In this document: positions 28,021 through 36,996 of the stretch, in pieces | How positions within the stretch are numbered: the stretch's first letter is position 1 | How the letters are laid out: each line of letters opens with the position of its first letter | NCBI RefSeq assembly: GCF_026540895.1 | Contig: NZ_JALNUR010000021.1 | Coordinates: forward strand, 1-63,598 | Source of the DNA: Sphingomonas sp. GM_Shp_1 | GTDB lineage: Bacteria; Pseudomonadota; Alphaproteobacteria; Sphingomonadales; Sphingomonadaceae | Length of the DNA stretch: 63,598 nt | Direction: 5' to 3' | Translations under genes and position numbers: made by a program | The notes under the pieces: generated by a model | What the model was told of the DNA's origin: nothing | The model's input: only the letters and a program-made list of their open reading frames with translations | The model's database searches: none

Positions 28021-29022
28021 ATGAAACTCGCCAGTCTCAAAGAAGGTCGCGACGGCAAGCTGGTCGTCGTGTCGAGCGATCTCGCCTGGTATGCCGATGC
28101 GGGGCATATCGCGCCGACCTTGCAGGCCGCGCTCGACGATTGGGAGGCGGTCGCGCCCGCGCTGGCCAATCTGGCGACCGATCTCGACCATGCGGCGATT
28201 CCGCGCGAGCGCTTCCACGAGCATGACGCCGCCTCGCCGCTGCCGCGCGCTTACCAATGGGCGGACGGATCGGCCTATGTGAATCATGTCGCCTTGGTCC
28301 GCCAGGCGCGCGGGGCGGAGCTGCCCGAGAGCTTCTGGCACGATCCGCTGATCTATCAGGGCGGGTCGGACGGATTCCTGGGCCCACGCGACGCGATTCC
28401 GCTGGCGGACGAGAGCTGGGGCTGCGACCTGGAGGGCGAGGTCGTCGTTGTCACCGGCGACGTACCGATGGGCGCGAGCCGGGAAGAGGCGCTCGCGGCG
28501 ATCCGGCTGGTCGGACTGACCAACGACGTGTCACTGCGCGGGCTGATTCCGGGCGAGCTGGCCAAGGGGTTCGGGTTCTTCCAGTCCAAGCCCGCTTCGG
28601 CGTTCTCGCCGGTGTTCGTCACACCCGAATCGCTTGGGGGCTGGTGGCAGGACGGCAAGCTGCATCGCGTCCTGAAGGTCGACCTGAACGGCAAGCCCTT
28701 CGGTCGCGCCGATGCGGGGGTGGACATGACCTTCGACTTCGGGGCGCTGATCGCCCATGCGGCGAAGACCCGCGCACTGGGGGCAGGGACGATCATCGGG
28801 TCGGGGACCGTGTCGAACCGCGATTCGGACGGCGGCCCCGGCAAGCCGGTCGCCGAGGGCGGCGTCGGCTATAGCTGTATCGCCGAAGTGCGGATGATCG
28901 AGACGATCCGCGGCGGCGCGGCCGTGACGCCGTTCCTGAAAAAGGGCGATACGGTCCGTATCTGGATGGAGGATGACCGCCACCACCCGATCTTCGGCGC
29001 GATCGAGCAGACGGTGGGGTAA
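28021..29022 (+). CDS. Fumarylacetoacetate hydrolase family protein
   Basis: A 333-residue FAH-superfamily enzyme. The metal-binding acidic motif appears in DLEGEVVVVTGD, with the FFQSKPASAFSP block and GSGTVSNRD near the active site. In the typical family member this domain cleaves fumarylacetoacetate at the end of tyrosine breakdown. No hmgA or maiA is nearby, although phhB, a phenylalanine-hydroxylation partner, lies next door. The ATG has AGAGGAG at seven bases. Confidence 0.85.
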   Translation: MKLASLKEGRDGKLVVVSSDLAWYADAGHIAPTLQAALDDWEAVAPALANLATDLDHAAIPRERFHEHDAASPLPRAYQWADGSAYVNHVALVRQARGAELPESFWHDPLIYQGGSDGFLGPRDAIPLADESWGCDLEGEVVVVTGDVPMGASREEALAAIRLVGLTNDVSLRGLIPGELAKGFGFFQSKPASAFSPVFVTPESLGGWWQDGKLHRVLKVDLNGKPFGRADAGVDMTFDFGALIAHAAKTRALGAGTIIGSGTVSNRDSDGGPGKPVAEGGVGYSCIAEVRMIETIRGGAAVTPFLKKGDTVRIWMEDDRHHPIFGAIEQTVG

Positions 29023-29029
29023 CCTTATT

Positions 29030-29208
29030 CCTCCCCAAGCTCGCTTGGGGAGGGGGACCATCGCGGCAGCGATGGTGGAGGGGCGGGGCCCCGCGGGTTG
29101 CCCGCGTCCGGCGTTCGGTAACGGGGCGGCTGCACGGCATCGCCCCTCCACCACCGGGCTGACGCCCGGCGGTCCCCCTCCCCATCGGAGATGGGGAGGA
29201 TTTGGGAG
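29030..29208. repeat. Family A palindromic repeat, long subtype
   Basis: CCTCCCCAAGCTCGCTTGGG is identical to the opening of the copy at 25716, followed by GATGGTGGAGGGG, inverted CCCCTCCACCACC and GGTCCCCCTCCCCATCGGAG. It lies between convergent FAH and phhB genes. Confidence 0.88.
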
Positions 29209-29209
29209 G

Positions 29210-29500
29210 TCAATCCACCAAGGCGTCGATGGCTTCGGCCAGGTCGATGTCGCGCGCCGACAGGCCGCCCGCGTCATGGGTGGTCAGCACGATGTCGACC
29301 CGGTTCCACACATTGGACCATTCGGGATGATGGTCCGCCTTTTCCGCCAGCAGCGCCACGCGGGTCATGAAGCCGAACGCCTCGTTGAAATCGGCGAAGA
29401 CGAAACGGCGGCTGATTGCGTCGCGCGCCTCGTCCCAATCCCATTCAGGCAGGCCGTCCAGCGCTTCGTCCCGGTCCAGCTCGCTCAGCCGCTCCACCAT
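29210..29500 (-). CDS. phhB: Pterin-4a-carbinolamine dehydratase
   Basis: Recycles the pterin cofactor of phenylalanine hydroxylase. The 96-residue protein carries the full signature [18 protein letters not shown] and ends in the typical [15 protein letters not shown]. The start ATG has GGGGACAGG before it. It is divergent from the zincin gene by 56 bp. No phhA is in the window. Confidence 0.95.
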   Translation of the reverse strand: MVERLSELDRDEALDGLPEWDWDEARDAISRRFVFADFNEAFGFMTRVALLAEKADHHPEWSNVWNRVDIVLTTHDAGGLSARDIDLAEAIDALVD

Positions 29501-29556
29501 GCCTGTCCCCTTGCTTCTCTTGTTCTTTCGCCTGCCCCAGGGGTAAGACGGCGCGC

Positions 29557-29964
29557 ATGAGCGGGCAAGACGGGATCGGCGCGGCACCGGGAGCCGATGT
29601 GATCGAGGCGATTGCCCGCGCCGCGATCGCGCGCCTGCCGGACGAGTTCCGGGCCCATCTCGGCGATGTGGTGCTGATCGTCGAGGAATTTGCCGATGAC
29701 GAGACGCTGGCGGCGCTCGGGCTCGAACATCCGCTCGACCTGACCGGCCTCTATCATGGCCGTCCGGTGGGCGAGAAGAGTTCGATGGATCCGGGTGCTC
29801 TGCCCGACCGCATCCACCTTTATCGCCGCGCGATCCTGGACGAATGGATCGAGACGGGGGTGCGGCTCGACGATCTGGTCGTGCATGTGACGATCCATGA
29901 GATCGGCCATCATTTCGGCCTGTCCGACGCGGATATGCACGCGCTGGAAGACGCGGTCGCGTGA
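29557..29964 (+). CDS. Small metallopeptidase (HExxH zincin)
   Basis: A 135-residue protein of the minimal-zincin family common in bacteria. The zinc motif is [11 protein letters not shown], near residue 120, followed by an acidic Asp. The N-terminus is [19 protein letters not shown], a feature of the family. The substrate is unknown. Its TGA overlaps the ccmA GTG, so it is probably the first gene of a unit with ccmA, ccmB and a methyltransferase. Confidence 0.85.
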   Translation: MSGQDGIGAAPGADVIEAIARAAIARLPDEFRAHLGDVVLIVEEFADDETLAALGLEHPLDLTGLYHGRPVGEKSSMDPGALPDRIHLYRRAILDEWIETGVRLDDLVVHVTIHEIGHHFGLSDADMHALEDAVA

Positions 29965-30551
29965 TCCTGGCCCTGTCCGATGTCGCCTGCGCGCGGGGCG
30001 GGCGGCTGCTCTTTGCCCGGCTGTCGCTTACCCTGGCCGAGGGCGAGGCGGTGATCGTTACCGGTCCGAACGGCATCGGCAAGTCCAGCCTGCTGCGCCT
30101 CGCCGCCGGGCTGATCCCGCCGTTCGAGGGGACGGTCGAGCGGCCCGGCCGCGTTGCGCTGATGACCGAGGATATCGCCCTCGACACCGAGCGGCGGCTG
30201 CGCGACGCGCTGCGCTTTTGGGCGCGGCTCGATCCCTCGGCCGATGGGCGCGGGCGGGTGGCGGCGGCGCTGGAGGCGGTCGGTCTTGCCCCCCTGGCCG
30301 AGGTGCCGGTGCGGCTGTTGTCGACCGGTCAGCGCCGCCGCGCCGCGCTGGCGCGGGTGGTGGCGTCACGGGCTCCGCTCTGGCTGCTCGATGAGCCCGC
30401 CGCCGGGCTGGATCTCGAAGGCATCGCGATGCTGGAGCGCGTGATCGCCGCGCATCGCGCCGATGGCGGTGCGGTGCTGCTGACCACGCATCAGCCGCTG
30501 GATGTGGCCCAGGCGCAGTGGCTCGCGCTGGGCGAGCTGGTTCCGGCATGA
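29961..30551 (+). CDS. ccmA: Heme exporter ATP-binding subunit CcmA
   Basis: The ATPase of the CcmAB(CD) complex that releases holo-CcmE for cytochrome c maturation. At 196 residues it is a compact ABC domain: Walker [10 protein letters not shown], signature LLSTGQRRR and Walker [13 protein letters not shown]. Start GTG overlaps the preceding stop. ccmB follows with an ATGA overlap. ccmC and ccmE are absent here. Confidence 0.9.
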   Translation: MILALSDVACARGGRLLFARLSLTLAEGEAVIVTGPNGIGKSSLLRLAAGLIPPFEGTVERPGRVALMTEDIALDTERRLRDALRFWARLDPSADGRGRVAAALEAVGLAPLAEVPVRLLSTGQRRRAALARVVASRAPLWLLDEPAAGLDLEGIAMLERVIAAHRADGGAVLLTTHQPLDVAQAQWLALGELVPA

Positions 30552-31186
30552 GCTTCGCCCCCACCCTGATCGCGCGCGATGTGCGGCGCGGCTATGCCGG
30601 GGGCGGGGCTGGGCTGGTCTGCGGCTTTTTCCTCTTGGCCGTGGTGCTGTTCCCCTTTGCCATCGGGCCCGACCGGGCGGTGCTGGCGCGGGTGGGGACG
30701 GGTGCGATCTGGGTCGCGGCCTTGCTCGCCGCGCTGTTGCCGGTCGAGCGGCTGGTCGCCCCCGATGTCGAGTCGGGCTGGTTCGACCAGATTCGGGTGC
30801 ACGGCCTGTCGCTGCCGCTGGTCATGGCCTTGCGCATCGTCGCGCACTGGATTGCCTTTGCGCCGCCGCTGATGCTGGCGGCGTTGGTCGCGGGCGGGTT
30901 GTTCGGGCTGGACGGCGCGGCGGTCGGGCGGGTCGAGGCGGGGTTACTGCTCGGCACACCGGGGCTGGCCGCGCTGGCGGTGGCGACCGGCGCGCTGACC
31001 GCTGGACTGCGGGGAGCCGGTGGGCTGGCGGGGTTGCTGCTGTTGCCGCTGGCGCTGCCGCTGCTGATCTTCGGGGCGGGGAGCGAGGACATGGGTGCGC
31101 TCAAGCTGCTGGCGTCCGTATCGCTGTTGCTGGTCGCGGGCGCGCCCTGGATCGCGGCAGCGGCGATTCGGTCGGTGCGGGACTGA
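30548..31186 (+). CDS. ccmB: Heme exporter permease CcmB
   Basis: The membrane partner of CcmA. It has 212 residues with six hydrophobic segments. The stretch ERLVAPDVESGWFDQI, just after the second segment, and LPLVMALRIVAHW match the family. The start ATG overlaps the ccmA stop. A methyltransferase gene, not ccmC, follows after 4 bp. Confidence 0.9.
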   Translation: MSFAPTLIARDVRRGYAGGGAGLVCGFFLLAVVLFPFAIGPDRAVLARVGTGAIWVAALLAALLPVERLVAPDVESGWFDQIRVHGLSLPLVMALRIVAHWIAFAPPLMLAALVAGGLFGLDGAAVGRVEAGLLLGTPGLAALAVATGALTAGLRGAGGLAGLLLLPLALPLLIFGAGSEDMGALKLLASVSLLLVAGAPWIAAAAIRSVRD

Positions 31187-31190
31187 GACG

Positions 31191-31934
31191 ATGGCCGACG
31201 TGCTGCGGATCGCGCGGGCCTTCGACGCGGCGGCCGCCTATGACGCGCATGCGGTGGTCCAGCGACAGGTCGCCGATTGGCTGGCCGAGCGGGTGATCGC
31301 CGTCGCGCCGCCCGTCCCGCGCGTTCTGGAGATCGGGTGCGGCACGGGCTTCCTGACCGGTGCAACCTTGCCGTATCTGATCGAGCCCGACTGGCTAATG
31401 ACCGATATCGCGCCCGCCATGCTGGCGCGGGGGCTGGCGGCGAATCCCGGCGTACGGGGGCGGGTGATGGACGGGGAGCATCCCGACCTGCCCGGCGAAG
31501 CGCCCTTCGACCTGATCGTCAGCAGTCTGGCGGTGCAATGGTTCGCCGACCTGAGTGGCGGCTTGCGGCGGTTGGCGGGGCTGCTCGCGCCGGGCGGGCG
31601 GATGCTGGTGACGACGCTGGTCGAGGGGACGTTCGCGGCTTGGCATGATGCGCACCGGGCGGAGGGCTATGTCGCGGGAAGCCCAGTCTATCCTTCGGTC
31701 GAGACACTGGGGTGGCCGGTCGAGACGCGGGCGTTCGTGCAGCGGCACGACTCGGCGGCCGAGTTCATGCGCGCGCTGCGGGCGATCGGGGCGGGGACGC
31801 CGCGTGAGGGGCACCGGCCGATCCCGCCGGGCGCGATGCGGCGTATCGCCAAGCGGTTTGAGGCGGCCGGGGCGGTGGCCAACTATGAGGTGGCGTTGAT
31901 CGAGGTCGGCGCTCCTCACCTCCGTTCGTGCTGA
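31191..31934 (+). CDS. SAM-dependent methyltransferase, BioC-like
   Basis: A class I methyltransferase of 247 residues. Motif I is LEIGCGTGFLTG, and DLIVSSLAVQWFADL resembles the same stretch in BioC, which methylates malonyl-ACP to start biotin synthesis. No other bio gene is near, so the substrate is open. It follows ccmB by 4 bp and probably shares the transcript. A long family B repeat follows. Confidence 0.78.
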   Translation: MADVLRIARAFDAAAAYDAHAVVQRQVADWLAERVIAVAPPVPRVLEIGCGTGFLTGATLPYLIEPDWLMTDIAPAMLARGLAANPGVRGRVMDGEHPDLPGEAPFDLIVSSLAVQWFADLSGGLRRLAGLLAPGGRMLVTTLVEGTFAAWHDAHRAEGYVAGSPVYPSVETLGWPVETRAFVQRHDSAAEFMRALRAIGAGTPREGHRPIPPGAMRRIAKRFEAAGAVANYEVALIEVGAPHLRSC

Positions 31935-32062
31935 GCCCTTCGGCTGGCTGGCAAGCCAGCCGCTCAGGATAAACTTCGGCGCATCGCGCCGAAGTCGAAG
32001 CACATGCCCCGCCGCGATGACTGGGCGTGGCCTTCGACCTCGCTCAGGCTGAACGGATGTTT
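31930..32062. repeat. Family B repeat, long copy
   Basis: Carries GGCTGGCTGGCAAGCCAGCC, CTTCGGCGCATCGCGCCGAAG in part, and CTTCGACCTCGCTCAGGCTG. The blocks are inverted relative to the copy at 17668. It lies between convergent methyltransferase genes. Confidence 0.8.
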
Positions 32063-32078
32063 TGGAGGTAGGAGTGCC

Positions 32079-32948
32079 TTACCGGCTCCACCGTGCCCAG
32101 ATGGCCGTCGGCAGGGTGAGGCCCCGCGCTTCCTCGCGCACGCCCAGTTCGCCGCACTCCACCTTGCCGGGCAGGTCGGCCATGACCTGGCGCATCATCT
32201 CGCCGATCGCCATCGCCGACATGCGCACCGCGTACACGGTCAGGAACAGGAAGCGCGAATCGGCGTCCAGCAACTGGCGGCAATTGGCGATCAGGCCGGG
32301 CAGGTCTTCCTCCAGCCGCCAGACCTCGCCTTCCGGCCCGCGTCCGTATTTGGGCGGGTCGAGCAATATGCCGTCATAGCGCCGCCCGCGCCGCACCTCG
32401 CGCGCGACGAACTTGGCGGCGTCGTCGATGATCCAGCGCACCGGTGCATCACCCAAGCCCGATAGCACCGCATTGCCACGCGCCGCCTCGACCGACTTCT
32501 TGGAGGCATCGACATGGACCATCTTCGCGCCCGCACTCGCCATCGCGAGTGTGCCGACGCCGGTATAGCCGAACAGGTTCATACACTCCGGCTCGGCCAG
32601 GCCATCGACCTGTTCGCGCATCCAGCTCCACACCGGCGCCATGTCGGGGAAGAAGCCCAGATGGCGGAAGGGGGTGTTCTGCGCGGTGAAGCGCACCTCG
32701 TTCCATTTCAGCGGCCAGCCGTCGCGCGGGACCGGCTCGTTGAAGTTCCAGCGGCCGCCGCCATCCTCGTCCGAGCCCGGCACGAACTCCGCCGCCGCGC
32801 GCCAGTCGGTGGTCGCAGGGGCCCACATGGCCTGGGGCTCGGGGCGGATGAAGCGGAACCGGCCATAGCGTTCCAGCTTGCGGCCATGGCCGGAGTCGAC
32901 CAGCCCGTAATCCGCCCAGGGCTCGCCGATCATCGTTTCGAGTTTCAT
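32079..32948 (-). CDS. Class I rRNA-type SAM methyltransferase
   Basis: A 289-residue methyltransferase similar to the RlmI/RlmK group: motif I NLFGYTGVGTLAMA, HVDASKKSVEAARGNA, and the catalytic-loop-like LDPPKYGRG. These usually methylate rRNA bases, but the PUA domain of RlmI is missing, so the target is inferred only. It is the last gene of the ctaB-to-thrC run, with 9 bp between thrC and it. Confidence 0.82.
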   Translation of the reverse strand: MKLETMIGEPWADYGLVDSGHGRKLERYGRFRFIRPEPQAMWAPATTDWRAAAEFVPGSDEDGGGRWNFNEPVPRDGWPLKWNEVRFTAQNTPFRHLGFFPDMAPVWSWMREQVDGLAEPECMNLFGYTGVGTLAMASAGAKMVHVDASKKSVEAARGNAVLSGLGDAPVRWIIDDAAKFVAREVRRGRRYDGILLDPPKYGRGPEGEVWRLEEDLPGLIANCRQLLDADSRFLFLTVYAVRMSAMAIGEMMRQVMADLPGKVECGELGVREEARGLTLPTAIWARWSR

Positions 32949-32957
32949 GCGCCCGCG

Positions 32958-34346
32958 TTAGCGCAAACCATGCCCGTCGATAAAGGCCGTCACCGCGTCG
33001 AAGGTGGCGGGCAGGGTGGTGTAGCGCTCCTCGCGCTCGAACAGGTCGCCGACGCGGCGGGGGAGCGGGGGCCGCACGCCGGTCGCGCGCTCGACCGCGT
33101 CGGTGAACTTGGCGGGGTGGGCGGTGGCCAGCGTCACGACGGGTGCGCTCGTCTCGGCAGCGCGGGCGGCCGACAGCGCGATGGCGGTGTGCGGGTCGAG
33201 CACCTGGCCCGCCTCGTCGTTCGCCCAGCGCATCGCGCGGCTCATGTCATCGGCATCGACGCGGGCGCTGGTGAAGAGCGGCGCGATGGCCTGGCTCTGC
33301 GCATTGGTCAGCCGCATCGCGCCCGACGCCTCGAACCCCTTCATCTGGGCGGCCAGCGCCGCACCGTCGCGGCCGTTCGCGTCGAACAGGAGGCGTTCGA
33401 AATTGGAGCTGACCTGGATGTCCATCGAGGGGGTCGCGGTCGCCTGTACCTCGCCCTTGGAATAGTCGCCCGAGGATAGCGCGCGGTGGAGGATGTCGTT
33501 GACGTTGGTCGCGACGATCAGCCGCTCGATGGCCAAGCCCATGCGCGCCGCGACGTACCCTGCGAACACGTCCCCGAAGTTGCCGGTCGGCACCGAGAAG
33601 GCGATGGCCTTGCCCGGCGCGCCCAGCCGGACGGCGGCGTAGAAATAATAGACGACCTGCGCCATCAACCGCGCCCAGTTGATCGAGTTGACCGCCGACA
33701 AGGTGTGGCGATCGGCAAAGGCGCGGTCGTTGAACATCGCCTTCACCAGGGCCTGGGCGTCGTCGAAATTGCCCTCGATCGCGATGTTGTGGACATTGGG
33801 GGCGAGCACCGTGGTCATCTGGCGGCGCTGGATCTCGGTGACGCGGCCCGCCGGGTGGAGCATGAAGATGTCGATATTGGCGCGCCCCGCCACCGCATCG
33901 ATCGCCGCCGAGCCGGTGTCGCCGCTGGTCGCGCCGACGATGGTCAGGCGGGTCTCGGTGCCGCGCAGAAAACGCTCGAACAACAGGCCCAGCATCTGGA
34001 GCGCGACGTCCTTGAACGCCAGCGTCGGGCCGTGGAAGAGTTCGAGCAGCCACTGGTCATGGTCGAGCTGGACCAGCGGCGTGACGGCGGCGTGCGAGAA
34101 GCGGCCATAGGCGGCGTCGCACAGGTCTTGCAGTTCTTGCGGAGTCAGGCTGTCGCCGACGAACGGCGCCATGATCCGCGCGGCGGTCTGCGCATAGGAC
34201 AGGCCCGCCAGCCCCTCGATTTCCTCGCGGGTCAGGGTCGGCCAGGTTTCGGGCACGTAAAGCCCGCCATCGCTGGCGAGACCGGCCAGGGTCGCGCCCC
34301 GGAAATCGAGGACGGGTGCGGAGCCACGGGTACTGAGATAGCGCAT
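32958..34346 (-). CDS. thrC: Threonine synthase
   Basis: Converts O-phosphohomoserine to threonine. It has 462 residues of the longer fungal/proteobacterial subtype. The PLP lysine is K112 in GPTLAFKDVALQ, and the phosphate-binding loop is GATSGDTGSAA. The N-terminus MRYLSTRGSAPVLDF is typical. It lies 13 bp after the SURF1 gene, in a run otherwise devoted to cytochrome oxidase, as seen in other sphingomonads. Confidence 0.96.
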   Translation of the reverse strand: MRYLSTRGSAPVLDFRGATLAGLASDGGLYVPETWPTLTREEIEGLAGLSYAQTAARIMAPFVGDSLTPQELQDLCDAAYGRFSHAAVTPLVQLDHDQWLLELFHGPTLAFKDVALQMLGLLFERFLRGTETRLTIVGATSGDTGSAAIDAVAGRANIDIFMLHPAGRVTEIQRRQMTTVLAPNVHNIAIEGNFDDAQALVKAMFNDRAFADRHTLSAVNSINWARLMAQVVYYFYAAVRLGAPGKAIAFSVPTGNFGDVFAGYVAARMGLAIERLIVATNVNDILHRALSSGDYSKGEVQATATPSMDIQVSSNFERLLFDANGRDGAALAAQMKGFEASGAMRLTNAQSQAIAPLFTSARVDADDMSRAMRWANDEAGQVLDPHTAIALSAARAAETSAPVVTLATAHPAKFTDAVERATGVRPPLPRRVGDLFEREERYTTLPATFDAVTAFIDGHGLR

Positions 34347-34359
34347 GATGCGTCGCGGC

Positions 34360-34980
34360 TTAACGGCGTGTGTCCGTCACCACAACCGTTCGATTGCGCC
34401 GGACGAGCGCCAAACCATAGATAATTGCGGCGATGGCGGCGAACAGGAACCATTGGATGGCGTAAGCCAGGTGGTTGTTGGGCACGCCATCGACATCGGG
34501 ACTGGGGTTGGGTTCCAGTCCGGCGGCGGGCGTGTCGGCGACGAGCAGCATCGCCTGGGGACGGTGGTCGAAGGCCGACTCGATCAGCGAGCGGCTGTCG
34601 GGCGCGTGCGAAACATAGCCGCTGACCCGCCCGCCGCGCCAGTCGACCTCCTTGCGCGGGTCATGGGTGGTGCCGAGCTGCACCTGCAACGATCCTTGCG
34701 GCACCGAACAGGTCGCGATCAGCCGGAACCCCGCCGCGCCCGCGCCCGCCCGGCGGATTGCGATGGGCGGGCGGCAATCGGCGATCGTGCGGCGGAAGAG
34801 CAGGCTATCGTCGGGGAAAAGCGGAAAGGCGATGACCGGCCGCGCCGGATTGGCGGCAAGCTGCGCCAGATAGGCTTCCTTCTTGGGCAACCGGTCGAGC
34901 CATTGCCATAGCCCCAGCGCGACCATCGCCGCAACGGCCAGGCCGACGATCAGCGTCGGGAGGACGGGAATACGCCTCAC
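34360..34980 (-). CDS. SURF1-family cytochrome oxidase assembly protein
   Basis: Helps insert heme a into subunit I. It has 206 residues with a membrane helix at each end (~7-26 and ~172-192). LGLWQWLDRLPKKEAYL after the first helix and NNHLAYAIQWFLFA at the second are SURF1 signatures. Its start overlaps the end of the DUF983 gene by ATGA. Confidence 0.9.
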   Translation of the reverse strand: MRRIPVLPTLIVGLAVAAMVALGLWQWLDRLPKKEAYLAQLAANPARPVIAFPLFPDDSLLFRRTIADCRPPIAIRRAGAGAAGFRLIATCSVPQGSLQVQLGTTHDPRKEVDWRGGRVSGYVSHAPDSRSLIESAFDHRPQAMLLVADTPAAGLEPNPSPDVDGVPNNHLAYAIQWFLFAAIAAIIYGLALVRRNRTVVVTDTRR

Positions 34981-35381
34981 GCCTCGTCCTCCTCGGGGCG
35001 GACCACTGCCCCCTCACGCGCTTCGTTCCGATATTCGGCGGCCATCAGCGCGCCCTTGGCGAGCCGCAGCGTATAGACCACGCCGACAGCGGTCAGCGGC
35101 AGCCAGATCAGCATGTGCAGCCAGAGCGGCGGATGCAGCGTCAGCTCGACCGTGATCGCCGCGATGGTGATGACCGTGCCCAGGATCAGGGTCAGGAAGG
35201 CAGCGGGCCCGTCCCCCACATTGAACCGGGTGAAGTCCAGCCCGCACGCGCTACAGCGATCGGCGAATGTCACGACCTTGCTCGACAGCAAAGGTCCCGC
35301 AAACAAATGGGGCTGGCCGCAACGCGGACACAGCCCCTGAAACGCCGCCTGTGCGATGGTGGGAGGGGTCGGCTCAGCCAC
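34977..35381 (-). CDS. DUF983 membrane protein
   Basis: A 134-residue protein with two Cys pairs (CPRCG and CSACG), a probable zinc ribbon, and two membrane segments. DUF983 genes commonly travel with cox genes, but the role is not established. I favour a GTG at 35381 (GEPTPPT-like start MAEPTPPT) that overlaps the ctaE stop; a longer in-frame ATG at 35414 lies inside ctaE. Confidence 0.82.
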   Translation of the reverse strand: MAEPTPPTIAQAAFQGLCPRCGQPHLFAGPLLSSKVVTFADRCSACGLDFTRFNVGDGPAAFLTLILGTVITIAAITVELTLHPPLWLHMLIWLPLTAVGVVYTLRLAKGALMAAEYRNEAREGAVVRPEEDEA

Positions 35382-36285
35382 TATGAACCGGCGCGCCCCA
35401 GCCACCCCAGACATAGACGGTGACGAACAGGAACAGCCAAACCACGTCGACGAAATGCCAGTACCAGGCCGCCGCCTCGAACCCGAAATGCTGGCGGGGC
35501 GTGAAGTCGCCGCGATAGGCGCGGATCAGGCAGACGATCAGGAAGATGGTGCCGACGATGACGTGGAAACCATGGAAACCGGTCGCCATGAAGAAGGCCG
35601 CGCCATAGTTGATCCCCTTAAACGGGAAGGGCGCGTGGATATATTCATAGGCCTGGATCGAACTGAAGATCAGCCCCAGCACGATGGTCAGCCACAGCCC
35701 CTTCAGCACTCCGTCCCGGTCGCCGACGCCCAGCGCACCCCACAGGCCGCGCTTCACGCCGCCCCGCTGGTTGTGGATCAGGGCGTGGTGCGCCCAGGTC
35801 ACGGTGGTGCCGCTGGTCAGCAGGATCAGCGTGTTGAGCAAAGGCAGCTTGAAGGCGTCGACCACCTCAATGCCCTTGGGCGGCCAGGTCGCGGCGATGG
35901 CGGTGGCGCCCTCGGCGGCGCGCTCGACCTGGCCGTCGACGAAGCTCATCGCGGTAGGGAACAGCGAGAAGTCGAAAAAGGCCCAGAACCAGCCGACGAA
36001 GAACATCACTTCGGAGGCGATGAACAGGATCATGCCATAGCGGAAATGAAGCTGGACGACGGGGGTATGGTCGCCATGATGCGCCTCGCGCACCACATCG
36101 GCCCACCAGCTGCCCATGCAGAACAGCACGGCCGCCAGCCCCGCCAGGAACGCCCAGCCCCCGCCCTGCACGCTGTGCATCCACATGATCGCGCCCGAGG
36201 CCATCAGCAGCGCCGACATCGAACTGGCCAGCGGCCAGGGGCTCGGCGGCAGGATGTGATAGTCGTGGTTCTTCGCGCCAGCCAT
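35374..36285 (-). CDS. ctaE: Cytochrome c oxidase subunit III
   Basis: A core subunit of the aa3-type oxidase. It has 303 residues with seven membrane helices, the long type. HDYHILPPSPWPL at the N-terminus and FHGFHVIVGTIFL near the C-terminus are conserved; the C-terminal WYWHFVDVVWLFLF is the hallmark. The DUF983 gene overlaps its end. Confidence 0.96.
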   Translation of the reverse strand: MAGAKNHDYHILPPSPWPLASSMSALLMASGAIMWMHSVQGGGWAFLAGLAAVLFCMGSWWADVVREAHHGDHTPVVQLHFRYGMILFIASEVMFFVGWFWAFFDFSLFPTAMSFVDGQVERAAEGATAIAATWPPKGIEVVDAFKLPLLNTLILLTSGTTVTWAHHALIHNQRGGVKRGLWGALGVGDRDGVLKGLWLTIVLGLIFSSIQAYEYIHAPFPFKGINYGAAFFMATGFHGFHVIVGTIFLIVCLIRAYRGDFTPRQHFGFEAAAWYWHFVDVVWLFLFVTVYVWGGWGAPVHSG

Positions 36286-36322
36286 GATCCCGTCCCTATG
36301 ATTTTGCTATTTTGGGGGCAGG

Positions 36323-36862
36323 CTAACCCGCTTTTCCCGCCGAATCCACCGGGTAAAATGTGTAGGACAGGGTGATGGTCTCGATGTCGCGCGCGTCCGG
36401 GTCGTTCAGGATCTTGGGATCGACGAAGAAGATGACCGGCATCCGCACCGTCTCGCCGGGTTTCAGCGTCTGCTGCGTGAAGCAGAAACACTGGATCTTG
36501 GTGAAATAACGCCCCGCCTGGTCGGGGGTGACGTTGAACGTCGCGGTGCCGGTGACGGGGACCTTGGCGTTGTTGGTGGCGGTGAAGAACACCATGTCGC
36601 GCGCGCCGATATCGACGGTTTCGTGCGGGTTCTCGGGCTTGAAGGTCCAGGCGAGGCGCGAGGAGACGTTGGCGTCGAAATCGACCCTGATCTGGCGATG
36701 GACGCTGCCCGGTGCCTTCGACCCACGCTGCGTCGTGCCCTGATAGCCGGTCACCTGGCAGAACATGCGATAGAGCGGCACGCTGGCAAAGGCGAGGCCG
36801 GTCATGAACACCACGCCGAACAGCGCGAACACCACGGTCCGAGCCTGTCGCGTGAGCCGCAT
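36323..36862 (-). CDS. ctaG: Cytochrome c oxidase copper chaperone CtaG (Cox11)
   Basis: Delivers copper to the CuB site of subunit I. It has 179 residues: one N-terminal membrane anchor (~8-28) and a periplasmic immunoglobulin-like domain. The copper motif is QCFCFTQQ with Cys125 and Cys127, and a further Cys35 lies after the anchor in MFCQVTGY. The ATG shares bases with the coxF TGA. Confidence 0.96.
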   Translation of the reverse strand: MRLTRQARTVVFALFGVVFMTGLAFASVPLYRMFCQVTGYQGTTQRGSKAPGSVHRQIRVDFDANVSSRLAWTFKPENPHETVDIGARDMVFFTATNNAKVPVTGTATFNVTPDQAGRYFTKIQCFCFTQQTLKPGETVRMPVIFFVDPKILNDPDARDIETITLSYTFYPVDSAGKAG

Positions 36863-36996
36863 CAGTGCATTCCCGACCGGATCTTGGACAGGGTGATGAA
36901 GAAGATCAGCACCACCAGGAAACCGAGCAGCAGCGCCATCGCGGTGGCACGAGCGCGCTGCTTGGCGCGAATCCGGTTCGAATCGTCAGGCGTCAT
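36862..36996 (-). CDS. CoxF-like small membrane protein
   Basis: A 44-residue protein with a basic N-terminus ([13 protein letters not shown]) and one membrane helix (~20-37), ending KIRSGMH. Small genes in this exact slot between ctaB and ctaG are known in alphaproteobacteria as coxF or coxW-like. It overlaps ctaB by ATGA and ctaG by TGATG, so all three are coupled. The identification rests mainly on position and profile. Confidence 0.78.
   Translation of the reverse strand: MTPDDSNRIRAKQRARATAMALLLGFLVVLIFFITLSKIRSGMH

Noticed and set aside
36970..36985. GGTTCGAATC, a tRNA T-arm-like string
   Set aside because: It is inside the coxF-like coding sequence, and no acceptor stem or anticodon arm can be drawn around it.
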